This document shows positions 23,983-36,225 of a DNA stretch of 64,000 bases, one piece after another. The stretch's first letter is position 1, and the number at the start of each line of letters is the position of its first letter. A model generated the notes under the pieces. That model was not told the DNA's origin. It searched no databases and saw nothing but the letters and a program-made list of their open reading frames with translations. The stretch spans positions 1,867,831 through 1,931,830 of the forward strand of contig BCIA01000002.1 in the NCBI GenBank assembly GCA_001599815.1, in the 5' to 3' direction. This DNA is from Furcasterigmium furcatum (Eukaryota > Ascomycota > Sordariomycetes > Glomerellales > Plectosphaerellaceae). The position numbers and the translations under genes are program-made.

Positions 23983-24815
23983 GCACGTCAGCTATTTTTC
24001 GCAAGACGGCAAGACGAGAAACGGGAGGACAGTGGTAATTCCGCCGGAACAAAAGTTCAACACGCTGCAAACCTCATATAGCAGCACTACATGACATGGC
24101 TGGCGCTTGGGCTCAGGGGAGGCCTTTTGCTGGGATGGAAATTCCTAGGCGGCATAGCTAGCAGCATGAGATAATGACATTCACATGATATCCCTAACAT
24201 CTGGGCGTACCTAGCTGTCTGCACATGCCAGGGTGCATTGGCCATCTATTTGTCGGCACCTGGCAAGAAATCCGTCAGCGACGGATAAGTGGATATCCGC
24301 CAGAGCCGAAGCCGCCGAGCTGAGGCCTTCCGGGATTCGGTGTAAGACATCCCGGGTATCGTTCCAAAGCCCAGAACGAGAGGACTCGACCAGCGGCTTG
24401 TAGAGTAACATGCCGACGGGACGACGCCTCAGATCAACACCCGGCGGGGGAGGCTCCAGTTACCCCAGACTCCGCATCCTAGTGTCCTTCAATAGAAAGT
24501 GATGGGTTCGGAATCCGCCCGTGATAAGCTTCGGCTTGCCCTCCGAGGCCCCGAGCCACCGTCCGATTCCCGGAGAAATCAGTCGGCTATCGGCACCGCC
24601 GTGTCGTTGATTCGCGAGCAGACAGCCGGTCGAGGTCCACCGTAGATCAGCGGCTTTCTTCTTATCTGTGAGAGTCATTCCCGTCTCGGTTTCATTTCTC
24701 TTTCTTTTTGATCTGTTTCGAATTGTGATTCCTTCATAGAGTCGATCTTGTTTACTGAGGTCATGATCAAGGACATCACGCTGGGCCTGTGTTATGCCTG
24801 GCTACCACCACCACG
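23983..24815. other. Intergenic region
   Basis: An 833-base gap with no supported gene. Just before the MFS start there is an out-of-frame ATG at 24794, a possible short upstream ORF. Confidence 0.55.
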
Positions 24816-26442
24816 ATGAATCCACCACGACCTTACTCGGACTCGGAAAACCACAATGACGTCGCTGACGCGGATAACTTGAGCATACATACCGTCGAGA
24901 GAGATGGCGTCCCGCCGAGCAAGATCGAGAGCGGCAAGAGTCGGCGTCTTGAGCCATTGAGCATGTCTAAGACGTCTTCTCGAGTTGAGACTCATGACGC
25001 CCACTCGACGCCGGTCGATGACTACGAGGAGATCCCGTACGAAGTATACAATCGATTCTCGAGCCACAGGAAGACGGTCATCGTGATAGTGATCGCGTGG
25101 TGTGGTCTCCTGGCCCCCGTTTCGAGCACGGCGCTGTTGTCGGCTCTCCCCGAGGTCGCAGATGAGTACGACACGTCCGGAGATGTCATTGCGTTGTCCA
25201 ATGCGCTTTATCTCGTCTTCATGGGCCTGAGTCCGTGTTTCTGGGGTCCGTTGAGTCAGGTCTACGGCCGACGATGGGTAAGCCGTCTTCTTACTCCACC
25301 TTACTTGTTGCATCTCATGACTTACATGCTCGCAGACCTGCATCGTCTCCGCGACAGTCTTCTTCGCCTGCTCCATCGGCACGGCTCTCAGCCCTAACAT
25401 TCCCGCGTTCTTCGTCTTCCGCATCCTGACCGCCTTCGCCGGCACGTCCTTCCTCGTTACCGGTCCCGCGGTCATCGGCGACCTGTACCACCCGACCACC
25501 CGGGCCACGGCCCTGGGCTGGTTCCTCTCCGGCACCCTCATCGGACCGACGGCCGGCCCCCTCCTCGGCGGTGTCATCGTGACCTACCGCTCCTGGCGCG
25601 TCATCTTCTGGCTCCAGGCGGCCCTCGCCGGGGCCGGCGCCCTGGGGGCGTTCTTCTTCCTCCCCGAGACGCTCCTCAACCCCAAGAAGGACATGCTCGA
25701 GGGCCTCCCGCTGCGCAGGCGCATCTCCGTCCTCTGGGGCCTCACGAACCCCCTCCGGGTGATCATGCTCTTCCGCTTCCCGAACCTCATCCTCGCGGCG
25801 CTCGCCAGCGGCATGCTCCTGTGGAACATGTACGGCATGCTCACGCCGATCCGGTACGTGCTCAACCCGCGGTTCGCGCTCACGAGCCCCGCGCAGTCGG
25901 GGCTCTTCTACCTCGCGCCGGGTATGGGGTACCTGACGGGCACGCTCTTCGGCGGGCGGTGGGCGGACTACACGGTGCGGCGGTGGATCGAGCGGCGGTC
26001 GGGGCGGCGGGTGCCGGAGGACCGGCTGCGGTCGTGCCTGCCGTTCCTGGGCGTCGTGCTGCCGGCGTGCATGCTCGTGTACGGGTGGTCGGTGGCGCTG
26101 CGGGCGGGGGGCGTCGCGGTGCCGGTGGTGTTCATGTTCCTGGGCGGCGTGGCGCAGCTGTTCTGCTTCCCGAGCCTGAACACGTACTGCCTGGACGTGA
26201 TGCAGGGGCGCAGCGCGGAGGTGATCGCGGGGAACTACATGGTGAGGTACGCGCTGGGCGCGGGGGCATCGGCGCTGGTGCTGCCGGCGATCAAGGGCAT
26301 CGGGGTCGGGTGGTTCAGCACGGTGTCTGCCGGGGCGCTGGTGGCCGGGGCCGGGGCGACGTACTGCGTTGCGGCGTTCGGGACAGAGTGGAGGGTGAGG
26401 ATCGCGGAGAGGAAGGCGAGGGAGGCGGCTGGGGGTGCGTGA
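24816..26442 (+). CDS. MFS drug:H+ antiporter, DHA1 (QDR-like)
   Basis: Exons 24816-25277 and 25336-26442 give 522 residues with about 12 membrane spans after a polar N-terminus of some 85 residues. The spans begin VIVIVIAWCGLLAPVSSTALLSALP. The loop 2-3 motif GPLSQVYGRRW, the TM5 antiporter motif GPTAGPLLGGVIV and the loop 8-9 stretch GTLFGGRWADYTVRRW are those of fungal DHA1 exporters of the QDR/AQR/DTR type. Such proteins expel drugs, weak acids, polyamines or dityrosine precursors at the plasma membrane; the substrate here is unknown. The intron lies in the classic place right after GRRW, with a GTAAGC donor. Third-position GC is very high in exon 2. Confidence 0.88.
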
Positions 26443-28374
26443 TGGTGTTTGATTCAGGGGGGATGGCGCGAGCGAGGAGATATCGCCGGTGCCCGGCTAA
26501 CAGATTGATGGCATGGTGTTTGGGTACAGCGGATCATTCAAGAGTACTGGTACTGCCTAGTATGAGAGACCTTCGAGTAAGGTAGATGCTTAATGATACA
26601 TTTTAGAGCTACCTCGCTCTCCAGACCCAGATTAAGCATTGTATGTCTAAGAGGCCTTGGGGATACTATCCTTGGTTGAGGCCATCCACAGTAATGAGAA
26701 GTATATGGATTATGGTACTCTTATTCTTTAAGGCGACCAGTTGAAATGGTGGCCTGCCTGTCACATTGCTTGCTTTCTCAGGGCTAAAAGTTCGATGTGA
26801 ATGCTCCAATCGCGGACCGGATCTTCGTTTGCAGTCCCGGAGCTGCGCACCCCCGAGACTTGGCCAACGACGGCAGCAGCCACGGCGTGTCGTGGAAGTT
26901 ATGATGGCCCGGGTTGCTGGGATGTGTCCTCGGTGTGCCCAATAGACTGGAGAGGTCACAGGCCGGGGGTGGCACACCGACGGCTCTGATCGGGCGAGGC
27001 TATCCAATCAGGGGGAGAACGACTCGCAGATTCTGTTTGCAACGGGCTCTCCTTTTCTTTTCCTGGCCAGATGTGGCATAAGTGTGCGCGCTGCAGAGGC
27101 GAGTGGACTTGGCCAATACGAAGACAGGCAGTTGTTATGGGAGGCGTATACTTGGTAATAATAATGTGCTGGATGCTGCTGGTTTTGATGTTTAGTGATC
27201 CGGCAGTCCACATCCATGGACATTCATGGATCCATGATGAAACAGTGGTTACCGAATGTGCGAGTGGTAGCTGATGTTTCCTTTTTCTGGTATCTCCTGA
27301 TGGAGGTACAGAGATGCGTGAATTTATGGATGTCGGATGGGCTTGGATCGACCGTTGGCAATTTGGTGGTTCCGCGTGGACGGGACCCCGATGAGGTTCC
27401 AACTGGCGGTTGGCATCAGGGCCAGCCAGGAGATGTGCGACAGGGGCCCGGATAGTTTCCGTCTCTCCGGCTGCAAGTCTTTACCCCTAGGCGCCATCCA
27501 TGGGCCCACCTCACTGCCCGTAGAGTGACAAGTGATAGCACGCTTGCGCTAAATATACGGCTCGACCCTTGCCCGGCTCAATCTCTAATCGCGTCCACCC
27601 ACTCCAGACTCACATGTCGCGTCAACGAACGACGCTAGACAACAACTCACCACGCTCTCTTTCCTCCTCCTACCGCCTCACGGCCGATTGCCCGACCCCC
27701 GTTCGTTAACGGGCATAGTAGCTACCAAAAGCAGCGGCGCTTTTTGTTTGTCTTTTCAGTTCATTGCCAGCAGCTGTGCGCGTTGTCCTCACATCGCATT
27801 TCACAGGAAGGAGAAGCGGAAGGTGCTGGTTCTTCAACTCTCTCCTTCCTCTTTGTTCCAGCCGGCCTCCATCCATCTTTCACCCCGGACATCCCAGTTC
27901 AACTTGAACTGTATCGCTCTCTCGTCTTCTCACCTCCCACTTCCTTACCTAATTCTTGCACTCTGCCATCCTCATCCCGGCGCCAACTCTCATCTCCTTC
28001 ACGTGTTCCTTCCTCGCCCACCCCCGGCCATTCATTCACTGCAGATTGACCCTCATTGAGAATTGGCAACTCGAGGGACCTGCCACGTGGAATCAATCCT
28101 CTTAGCTGCGCCGCTTCTTTGTTTCCCTTCCTCCCACAAGCCGTCTTCTACGACAGAGGCATGCCCATCTCCGTTTGGTAAGTGCATCTCCCTTTATCTC
28201 TCATCCATCTTCTCATTCCTCGCCCGGCTCTGGTGCCGCGTTACTCCTGGTACCTTAGTTCCTTCCAAACCCATTCAACACCACCTCAACCCATTCCTCT
28301 ACCCTTCTCTTCTCAGTTAACTCACACGCTCAGCAGACCTCGCCCACCCTTCCCCACGATCTGGGAGAGCCACC
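26443..28374. other. Intergenic region and long leader of the Gln/Pro-repeat gene
   Basis: No supported gene in 1.93 kb. From about 27640 the sequence becomes pyrimidine-rich. A strong GTAAGT donor at 28178 and a TTCTCTTCTCAG acceptor ending at 28316 outline a probable 139-nt 5'-UTR intron of the next gene. A short upstream ORF starts at ATG 28161. Confidence 0.5.
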
Positions 28375-31300
28375 ATGGCTGCAGAATCCTCCGAGTCCGA
28401 GGAGCCCTGGACGTATTCCAGAGTCGACACGGAGATCAAACTCATCGACAAGCACTACGAGGCCGCTCAAGAGGTGGCCCGGAGGAAGCACCAGCTCGAT
28501 GCAGATGAAGCTCGCAAGGGCATGCAGGATGCGGCGCGCACATGGTCCGCTCGCGGCGACGTCCCCCAGGACGCGCGCGATATGCTGTTCAACCTCTTAC
28601 AGGAAAACCTGCATCACGCCCTGGAGCTGCTAGACCACTCCCTGGAGACTACGATACGCGATTTGAAGCAAGGCAAGGATCGTGAATCCACCAAGGCCTG
28701 GACCAAGTTGGCCCCGGTAACTGTACGCATTCACCCTTCCTTCATCCATATTCATTCATGCCTTCATACTGATCCCTTCCGCCTCATAGAAGAGTTCCCG
28801 GCCTTCCTCAACCTTTACCAATGCCGTCACTGCCGCCGCCGCTTCTGCCGCCGCCGCCTCTCACGCTGCAGCCCCAAAGGACGCCACGAAGGCCACGGAC
28901 GATGCTCCCAGCCCTGCTGCACCCGCCGCCCAGGTCCTGCCTGCCCCAGCCGCCCCCGAGTTGGATACCTCAATGGAGGAGGAAGCCCCGGCTGAAGCCG
29001 TACAGGACCAGGACACGCCGATGGAAGATGCACCTCCTGCGACTGCGACTCCCGCGGCGCCCGTCCCGGCAACAGCGTCAGATGATGCCAACTTGAACCC
29101 GGCGACACCGCAGACCCAGCAGCAGCAACCGTCCACAGAACTGCCGCAGACTGAGCAAACCCCCCAGAGCCAGACACCCTCGCTCGAGAAAGGCGGGAAG
29201 CGCAAGGTATCCAGTCTGGACGAGGATGTCAATGCCCGTGCCAAGAAGAGCAAGACCAAACTGGAGATACCCGACTATCCTCTGACAGATAGGCATATCT
29301 CCTTCGGCGAGGTGTACCAGAATGGCAACGCGCTGTATAAGCACACCATCGTCAAGTACGGCCCATATTGGTACATTCTAAAGTGCGACGAGCACGGCGT
29401 CCATTTCCGGAAGGACGCAGTCACCGCAGCTGCAAAGCACCTCGACTCGGAAGCCCATGGAAACCAGCGAAGGATGCACACCGCAGCCGTCGAGAAACTA
29501 GGCTTCCTGGTCGTTGACTGCAACGCCGAGCTCGCCGAGAAACACAACAGGCTAGTCGACGAAGCTTTTGCGAAGGGTTACCGGCCTCTTAACCCCATGA
29601 TGTCGAGCAAAAAGTCTCGAAAAGCAAACAAGGACGACGGCACCCCATCCAAGGCGTCCAGCGGCCCGGGCAGTTCCAAGACGACGCCGGCCGGATCCAA
29701 ACTCGCCGGCAGCAAAAGGTCCAAGGAAGTCATCACAGACCCGATCCCTGGCGAGCTTTATATGGGCAAGGCCAAACCGAAGTATCCGGGCGACAAGCCC
29801 CAGAAGTACATCATCATGGTCCTGGCATGGAAGGACCTCGGCATCTGTGGTCGTGCAGGCGAGACTCTGGGTGCGTCAGCGCTTCTTAGGGATGCCCAGC
29901 GGAAGACCTGCTACACCTATGATCAGGATGGCATTTCCGGCTGGGCCCCTGGCTACGAGGATGGCGGCCGCTACGTCCAGAAGCGATGGTTTCCCATCGT
30001 GTGGTTTGAGGGCCTCAACGACAGGCTCGGCTGGATTCGCGCCGAGGAAATCACGCCATACACAGCCGCCGTAGGTTCCGCAAAAGGCCGTCACAACGCC
30101 GAGACACGGGCACGCGCTCAGTATGACAACGGGCGTAAATTTCTCAAGGCTCAGAGTGGTGCTCCGCACCAGCCGGTGGTGATACGGAAGGCGTCGCTTG
30201 CCAGCATTAAGGCCAAAGAACGTGCCCTCAGCGCGGAAAGCAAGGACCAAGGCGGGGACGAGGGTGAGGATGAGTGCGAGGACGAGGACAAGGACGAGGA
30301 CAAGGACGAGGACAAGGACGTGGAAATGGACGTCGATACGTCTACAGACGAAGACTCGGAGCCTGAACCCCCCGAGTGGTGGACCGGACCTCCTATCGTT
30401 GTCGATGACTCGGATGATGCCGACTATATCGGCGATGCTGATGACGGAGAAAAGTCCAACAACCCGCCGAGGAGAAGCACTCAAGGGGTGCGTCCTTTGG
30501 GCAACGGCAGTGGCAGTGCCAGCTCCAACGCCGAAGTCACTACGCCGCAGCGCGCAGGACGTCGGTCGACCGATAAGCGCCATACGGGGGAGACAAAACC
30601 AGAGCATGGAGCATCGCCGAGCCGCCAACAAGCCCCTTTTCCATCCATAGAGCTGGGATCCCCCATCCTAGAGATGAAGAGCGCGGGCGGGTCGAAGGGC
30701 GACGAGGAACAGAAGTCATCGGAAAAGCAACCTCAGCAGGCTCAGCCTCGGCAGCCTCAGCAGCAAATCGGAGGGCTTCCCAAGAAGCCCCCTCCAGTGG
30801 AACGGCTCCATCATCAAATTGGACAGCTGCCTGACAAGCCCCCTCCCGCAGGACTGCCTGACAGGCCCCCTCCCGCAGGACAGCCTGAGCCGATGTCTAG
30901 AGTCTCTACCAAGGGGACCGCCGAAAATCATCACCAGCAATCTCCCCAGGAAAAGCAGCAACAACCACAGGCAGAGAGAAGGTCCGAGGTTGCGGATCGG
31001 GAGCCTGTGAAAGCTCCCGACCAAGCTCAGCAGCCTGAGCAACGATCTGGACAACAGCCTCAGCAGGTTCCGACACAGCAGCACGCAAATCAACCCGGAG
31101 AGCAGCCCAGAGAGCAGCACAGAGAGCAACCACAGAAGCCGTCTCAGCATGTACCGCAGCCGCATGACCAGACGCCGAAGCCCACACAGCTGCCTGACCA
31201 GACGTCGAAGGGCCCGGCCCGGCAGTCTTCCGAGGAGAGTCGCCAACAACCCTCCAAACGAAGCCAGGAGAACCAGCACGAGCCAGCGTCTGAGCAAGCA

Positions 31301-32608
31301 CGGCAGCGACCGGAGAAAACCCCCCATCAGCCTGAGCCACGACCTGCGCAACAGTCGAAGCAGGTACCTGTAGAGCAGCCCTCACAGCTGCCTGACCAGA
31401 CGTCGAAGGGCCCGGCCAGGCAGTCCGCCGAGGCAGCTCGCCAGCAACCCGTCCAACAAGCCAAGCGTACCGAGCCACAGTCTAAGCAGGCACATCAGCG
31501 ACCGGAGAAAACCTCCCATCAGCCAGAGCCACGACCTAGACAACAGCCCCAGCAGGTACCTGTAGGGCAGCCCGTACAGCTGCCTGACCAGGGTTTGGCC
31601 CGACAGTTCGCCGAGGCAGCTGGCCAGCAACCCCCTCAGCAACCCCTTCAGCAACCCGCCCAACAACCCAAGAATACCGAGCCACAGCCAGAGCCAACAC
31701 GTCAGCGGCCAGAGAAGCCCCAGAAGCCGTCTCAGAATGCAACCCAGCCGCCTGATCAGGTCCAACCCCAGCATCCGCCCAACGCGCCACACCGGCTCTT
31801 TTCCGAAGAAATTCGACAACAGCAACGGGAAATAATTCAGCTGCAAGAACAGGCTAGACAGTTACAACCAGCGCCGAAACAAGCTGCCGCTGCCGCTGCT
31901 CCGGAACAGCCTGGAAACGGCACAACGCCAACAGCAGCCCGCCAGGGCAGGGTCTCGCCCATCGAGAGTTTGCTGAACCCCGCGCCCAACCATGCCACGG
32001 GCATATTGGGGGCACAGGCACTCGCACGACAGGCGCAGGCGGCGCAGGAGGCCATGGCGAGAACGAACGGCCATGGCCCAGCAACTGTTATTAGCCTAAG
32101 TGGCGTCAACGTGGCCACTCCGGCGGCTGAAGATCGCTGGCGCGTCGTCCGTAATTCCCCGGCTATCTCATCAGCAGTGTCAACGCCAGACCCGTCAGTG
32201 TCATCCCGAACCGCTAGCCCGCTAACATTCAAACACGACTCAGAGCCTTTCGGAAAGCCACAGTATCATATTGCTGGCTACAAGGAGGGTAACGGAGACT
32301 GGCGTTTCTTTCCTGCACCGGTAAAACTGGCCGTGACCGAGGATGACGACGTTGTTTCGGGAGAGCACTCGGGATTTGAGGTTGTTGTCAACCGTGGGCC
32401 TGTTACTGCAGTCCAGTTCAACGCAGAGCCCGATAATACCAAGTCCGAGCTTGTCGTTTGGTCCGGCGGCCAGTTCGGTTCCCAAGAGTCGAGACAACAT
32501 TTCCTGTTCAATGGCGGCAAGATGAGGGCGATCAAGTTCCAGCGTTGGGTCAAGAAGGACCGTGAATCCATCACGCAAAGGACCGGCATGGACAAGATCA
32601 GTCCGTGA
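28375..32608 (+). CDS. Large Gln/Pro-repeat protein of unknown function
   Basis: Exons 28375-28716 and 28790-32608 encode 1386 residues. I do not recognise the family. Seen in order: a helical N-terminal domain of about 110 residues (YSRVDTEIKLIDKHYEAAQEV, LFNLLQENLHHALELLDHSL) suggesting oligomerisation; an Ala/Pro/Gln linker; and a globular segment near residue 300 (ISFGEVYQNG, WYILKCDEHGVHF, KHLDSEAHGNQRRMH) with Cys and His spacing reminiscent of a degenerate zinc finger. A second conserved-looking block follows (IPGELYMGKAKPKYPGDKP, WFEGLNDRLGWIRAEE). Then come a strongly acidic Asp/Glu/Lys stretch, about 500 residues of Gln/Pro/Lys/Arg with 64-66-residue tandem repeats, and a compact C-terminal domain (YHIAGYKEGNGDWRFFPAP) with NGGKMRAIKFQRWVKKDRES. 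A nuclear scaffold or chromatin role is a guess. Start context is gccaccATGg; the intron is GTAACT...ATAG, phase 0. Confidence 0.75.
30281..30319 (+). repeat. 12-nt coding minisatellite (Asp-Glu-Asp-Lys)
   Basis: Three perfect copies of GACGAGGACAAG plus a partial one encode DEDK units inside the acidic segment of the Gln/Pro-repeat protein. The length is probably variable between strains. Confidence 0.85.
31190..31790 (+). repeat. Three tandem 64-66-residue coding repeats
   Basis: Each unit opens with CTGCCTGACCAG (LPDQ), at 31190, 31388 and 31580, giving periods of 198 and 192 bases. The unit continues with GPARQS..., a Gln/Pro run, RPEKT-HQPEPRP and QQVPV. The first two openings share LPDQTSKGPARQS. 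The third is more diverged and truncated. Confidence 0.85.
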
Positions 32609-33705
32609 GCATCGGTGGGTATCTGGGGAATGGAAGGGCAGATGCCGCTGGGAAGACCATTATGTTGGAGTTACAGGATTGGGAACATGGCTTTCAGCAC
32701 CGCCTACTCTGGTGGTGTTTCTCGGGGAGGCAGTACAGCACCTCCCCTGCTAATACATAGGTGCTGAACTGATGGAGTTAGATAATTATATGGCTACGGT
32801 GCCTTTCACGTCCACGATCTGCGTTTGTCGCGTGTCTTGTCCTTCGGGATCAATTTGCATGTGATTGCCGACGACATTATTACCTCATCCGGGTGGTTTA
32901 GCGGGAGTCGTACAGGGGCTGGCTGGCTGGCAGCTCCCGCATGTGGAGGCCCCGGGCTGTCGGTAGTGGAGCTCTCTATCGGGCTTCGGATACCGCTGTG
33001 GGGGACTTCCAGGCTCTGGTCAGTGATTGACGGGGCGGTCGTTCTTGCCCGACAGGCTCTTTCGTCATCGCAACGAGATCCCGAACCGTCGAGCCCTGAC
33101 AAACACTTTCTCTCCCTCGCAACTGAACGCGCGATCTCGTCTACCAGAACTCCTCGAACGGCAACACGCGGAAACCACAGAGTGCCAGGATATCGGCAAC
33201 CGGCGCACGCACGCACACGAAGCGAGACCCTAGAGATCAGAACAAGGACGACCCATGACGTGACGATTTGCGCCCTCATTGGATCGACTCTTTGGTTGCG
33301 CTTACGGCGTCTCGACTCGTCTCTCCCTCGACCTCGTCCCATTCCAGTTTCCTCTACTCGTCTCCATCTCCAGCCCGTCTCTATGCCCTCCTAGCTGGAG
33401 TCGCAATACCACTGCTGCCGGCGTTCATGGCTGCCTTTGTGAGTAGCTTTCTCGCTCGTCTCTTTTCCTCCATCTGAGCTCTCCCGCCGGCTGCCTGGAG
33501 CATCGCCGCCGATCGATCCGACCTCGCTTCGCTCCGGGTGCCTCGGCTTGTCCGAGCTCGTGAAGCTCGAAGCGCTCGCAAGCCAGCTGCTCCGCCTACT
33601 TCTTCGCGACAGTCCCGTCGCGACGCTGTGCCACGTCCGCGTGCGTGGCTGCTGCCGAGACACAGTGAGAGAGCATCTCCCCCGATGTCTGACTGACTCG
33701 TCGCA
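32609..33705. other. Intergenic region and leader of the peroxin gene
   Basis: No separate gene supported. An alternative first exon for the peroxin gene may lie here: ATG at 33427 gives MAAF followed by GTGAGT at 33439. Splicing to the CCGCCAG acceptor ending at 33780 joins in frame to DTPWISHMAAP. Confidence 0.5.
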
Positions 33706-35771
33706 ATGCCGTCCCCTTCGCTCGGTGTCCTCGGGCACGCCCTCGCCGCGACAGCTGCTAACTATCCCTTCCTCCGCCAGGACACGCCTTGGATCTCCCA
33801 CATGGCGGCTCCCAAATCCTTCCACGACGACAACGCCTCGGCTGCGGGGGGCGACGACAATGCCCCCGGCTCCAACCCCGGCAGCTTGCCGCCGACCTAT
33901 GCCTCTTTCTCGCCCGTGACCCTCTCAGCCAACACTCCCAGCCGCTCTTCCCGACGTTCCACGATCCTCGTCCACCAGAAGAGCCCACTGCTACTGGCGA
34001 CGCCGCCGCAGATCACACGAGCCCTCGCATACTCCCACCCGTTCCTCCTGCCGCTGAATAAGGCCGCTGGGCTGCTGAGTTGGACGACGAAAGACCCCTG
34101 GGAGAGCTTTCTACTGCTCTGTGCCTTCTGGGCCGTGGTACTCTATGGCGATGTCGTCGTCCGCACCGCGGGGCCTATCGTCCTTGTCATCTCGCTCATC
34201 ATCGCCATGTACGGCCGTCGATATAGTCCGCTAAGCAGTAGTGGCTGGACAGAACCAGCATCGAAAGACGGCACTGCCGGGTCTGCGCATGGAGGGGGCG
34301 CAGGTGGCGGAAAGAGCGGTCATCAGCGGACTGGCTCCGAGGCGACGAGCACGCGACACCAGAAGACGCTGGACGAGATCGTCGAGACGCTCAAGGAGTT
34401 CACGGGGCGGTGTAACGTCCTCCTAGGCCCGGCGCTCGAGCTGACGGACTTCCTGAGCACGCAGCGCACGCCGACGAGCGCGACTACGCGGCCTGCTCTC
34501 ACGGCGCTCTTCGTCAGGATTCTCTTCTGCACGCCCTTCTGGTATGCCCTGACGCTCTCGCCGTGGCGCCTTATCACCACCCGCCGCGTCGTGCTGCTCC
34601 TCGGCACCCTGGTCCTGACGTGGCACGCCAGGATCATGCGCGTCGCCCGCACGATCCTCTGGCGGAGCGCCACAGTCCGGAAGACCGTCACGGTGGTCAC
34701 GGGCCTGCAGCTCGAGAAGCCCGTGAGGACAACCGGGACGGCGCCGCCGGATATCGTCACGACTACGGCCGCGGAGGGGCCGGCGCCCGCGACGCAGAAT
34801 GCGCGCAAGACGGACTCGGAGCTGACCAAGGCGCTGAGGAAGCGGAGCCACAAGCACGGGAACAACGCCACGGGGCGCGATGCGGGTGTCAAGTTCACGT
34901 TTATCCTCTACGAGAACCAGCGGCGCTGGGTCGGGCTGGGGTGGACGCAGAGCATGTTCGCGTACGAGCGCGCGGCGTGGACGGACGAGCACAGCAACCC
35001 CGTGCCCTCGAGGAACGAGTTTGAGCTCCCTGATGTCGAGGACGGGAGCAACATGCGCTGGAGGTGGGTTGACGGGAGCAAGTGGCGCGTGGACGGCGTG
35101 GCGGACGACGGCAACAAGGAGGTGGACTACGACGGCGAGCTGGGCAAGAACGGATGGATTTATTATGACAACAAGGTGAGTGAGTTTTCTTGCTCGATAC
35201 GCGCAGTTTCTGACGTGCTGGACAGTGGGCAAACGGCCGCCGCGGCGAGGACGGATGGGGCAAGTGGACGCGCAGGAGGAAATGGTACCGCGACGCGGAG
35301 CTCGTCGAGGAGGACGAGGTCGTCGAGCAGACGGCTACCGCGTCGGCGCCGGACCTGACGACGCAGCGCTACAGCACCACGGGGGAGAAGATGTTCAGCC
35401 CGACGCAGAGCGCGATGAAGATCCCCGGGGAGGCGGCGGGGCAGCAGAAGCAGCAGCAGGAGACGCCGCAGCTCTCGAGCTCTGCCGGGTCGAGGTCGTT
35501 CTTTAGGAAGCCCCTAATGCGGAGGGGGACGAACCAGTCCGCCGCGACGACGGCGTCGGCGGCCACGTCGGCCGCGACTGCCGATGGACAAGCCGAGGAT
35601 GGTGGGGAGGACAAGACGAAGAAGAAGAAGAACCGCAGGTCGAGCGAGGCGAGCGATGGCGATGCGGAGGTTGACGAGGTCGGGCTGAGGGTGAACCTCG
35701 CCCTGCAGGGGCAGTCAGGCGGAGGGAGCGGATGGGGGATCGGTGACGAGGCCAGGATGAGCCTCGAGTGA
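33706..35771 (+). CDS. PEX23/PEX30-family peroxin with dysferlin domain
   Basis: Exons 33706-35175 and 35226-35771 give 671 residues. Proteins of this family (yeast Pex30/31/32, filamentous PEX23) sit in ER subdomains and ER-peroxisome contacts and set peroxisome number and membrane curvature. Seen: a reticulon-like pair of hydrophobic segments (TTKDPWESFLLLCAFWAVVL, then TAGPIVLVISLIIAMYG); a second hydrophobic region (LFVRILFCTPFWYALTLSPW, VVLLLGTLVLTWHARI); and a split dysferlin domain. Its DysFN part is YENQRRWVGLGWT with ERAAWTDE. Its DysFC part is WIYYDNK | WANGRRGEDG with KWTRRRKWYRDAELVEED. The intron interrupts DysFC between Lys and Trp. The C-terminus is disordered and basic/acidic. 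The first ATG at 33706 is used; 33802 (cacATGg) or a spliced start at 33427 are alternatives. Confidence 0.88.
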
Positions 35772-36225
35772 GACTCGGGGCGTGCTCGTGATGTACAAAT
35801 TACTGAATGAGATATGAGGAAGTGACGATGCAGATTCAGGGGGACGTGGACTGTGAGCGTGAGCGTGATGCGATGGAGCCTGGATGAGCCAGATGACAGC
35901 GGAAGCGAGACCTGTGCCGGGGTCGTGCTGCCGTATGTCATGGTGGGCTCATGTGCGCAGAGCAGCACCCCAGATGGTTGCTGCGTCCGTGACGAATAGG
36001 GGGTCACACGACCACCCACACCGAGGCTCACCGAGGATCATGATACCGCCTTTTGTCTTGCTGACCGCCATGCGGATGTTTAACTCAAAACTACTCTCTA
36101 CCGCTACTTATTTTGAACCTCTCTCTTCATATCTGCCTTTCTTATCTCTTCTCCGATATTTACCAGGAGTGTGTCCCTAGCCAGCGGACGCAGATCTTCT
36201 CTTATACTCTCACCTGAGTACCACC
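35772..36225. other. Intergenic region
   Basis: A 454-base gap with nothing recognisable. An AT-richer pyrimidine stretch at 36080-36180 precedes the next gene and is the probable promoter. Confidence 0.5.
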
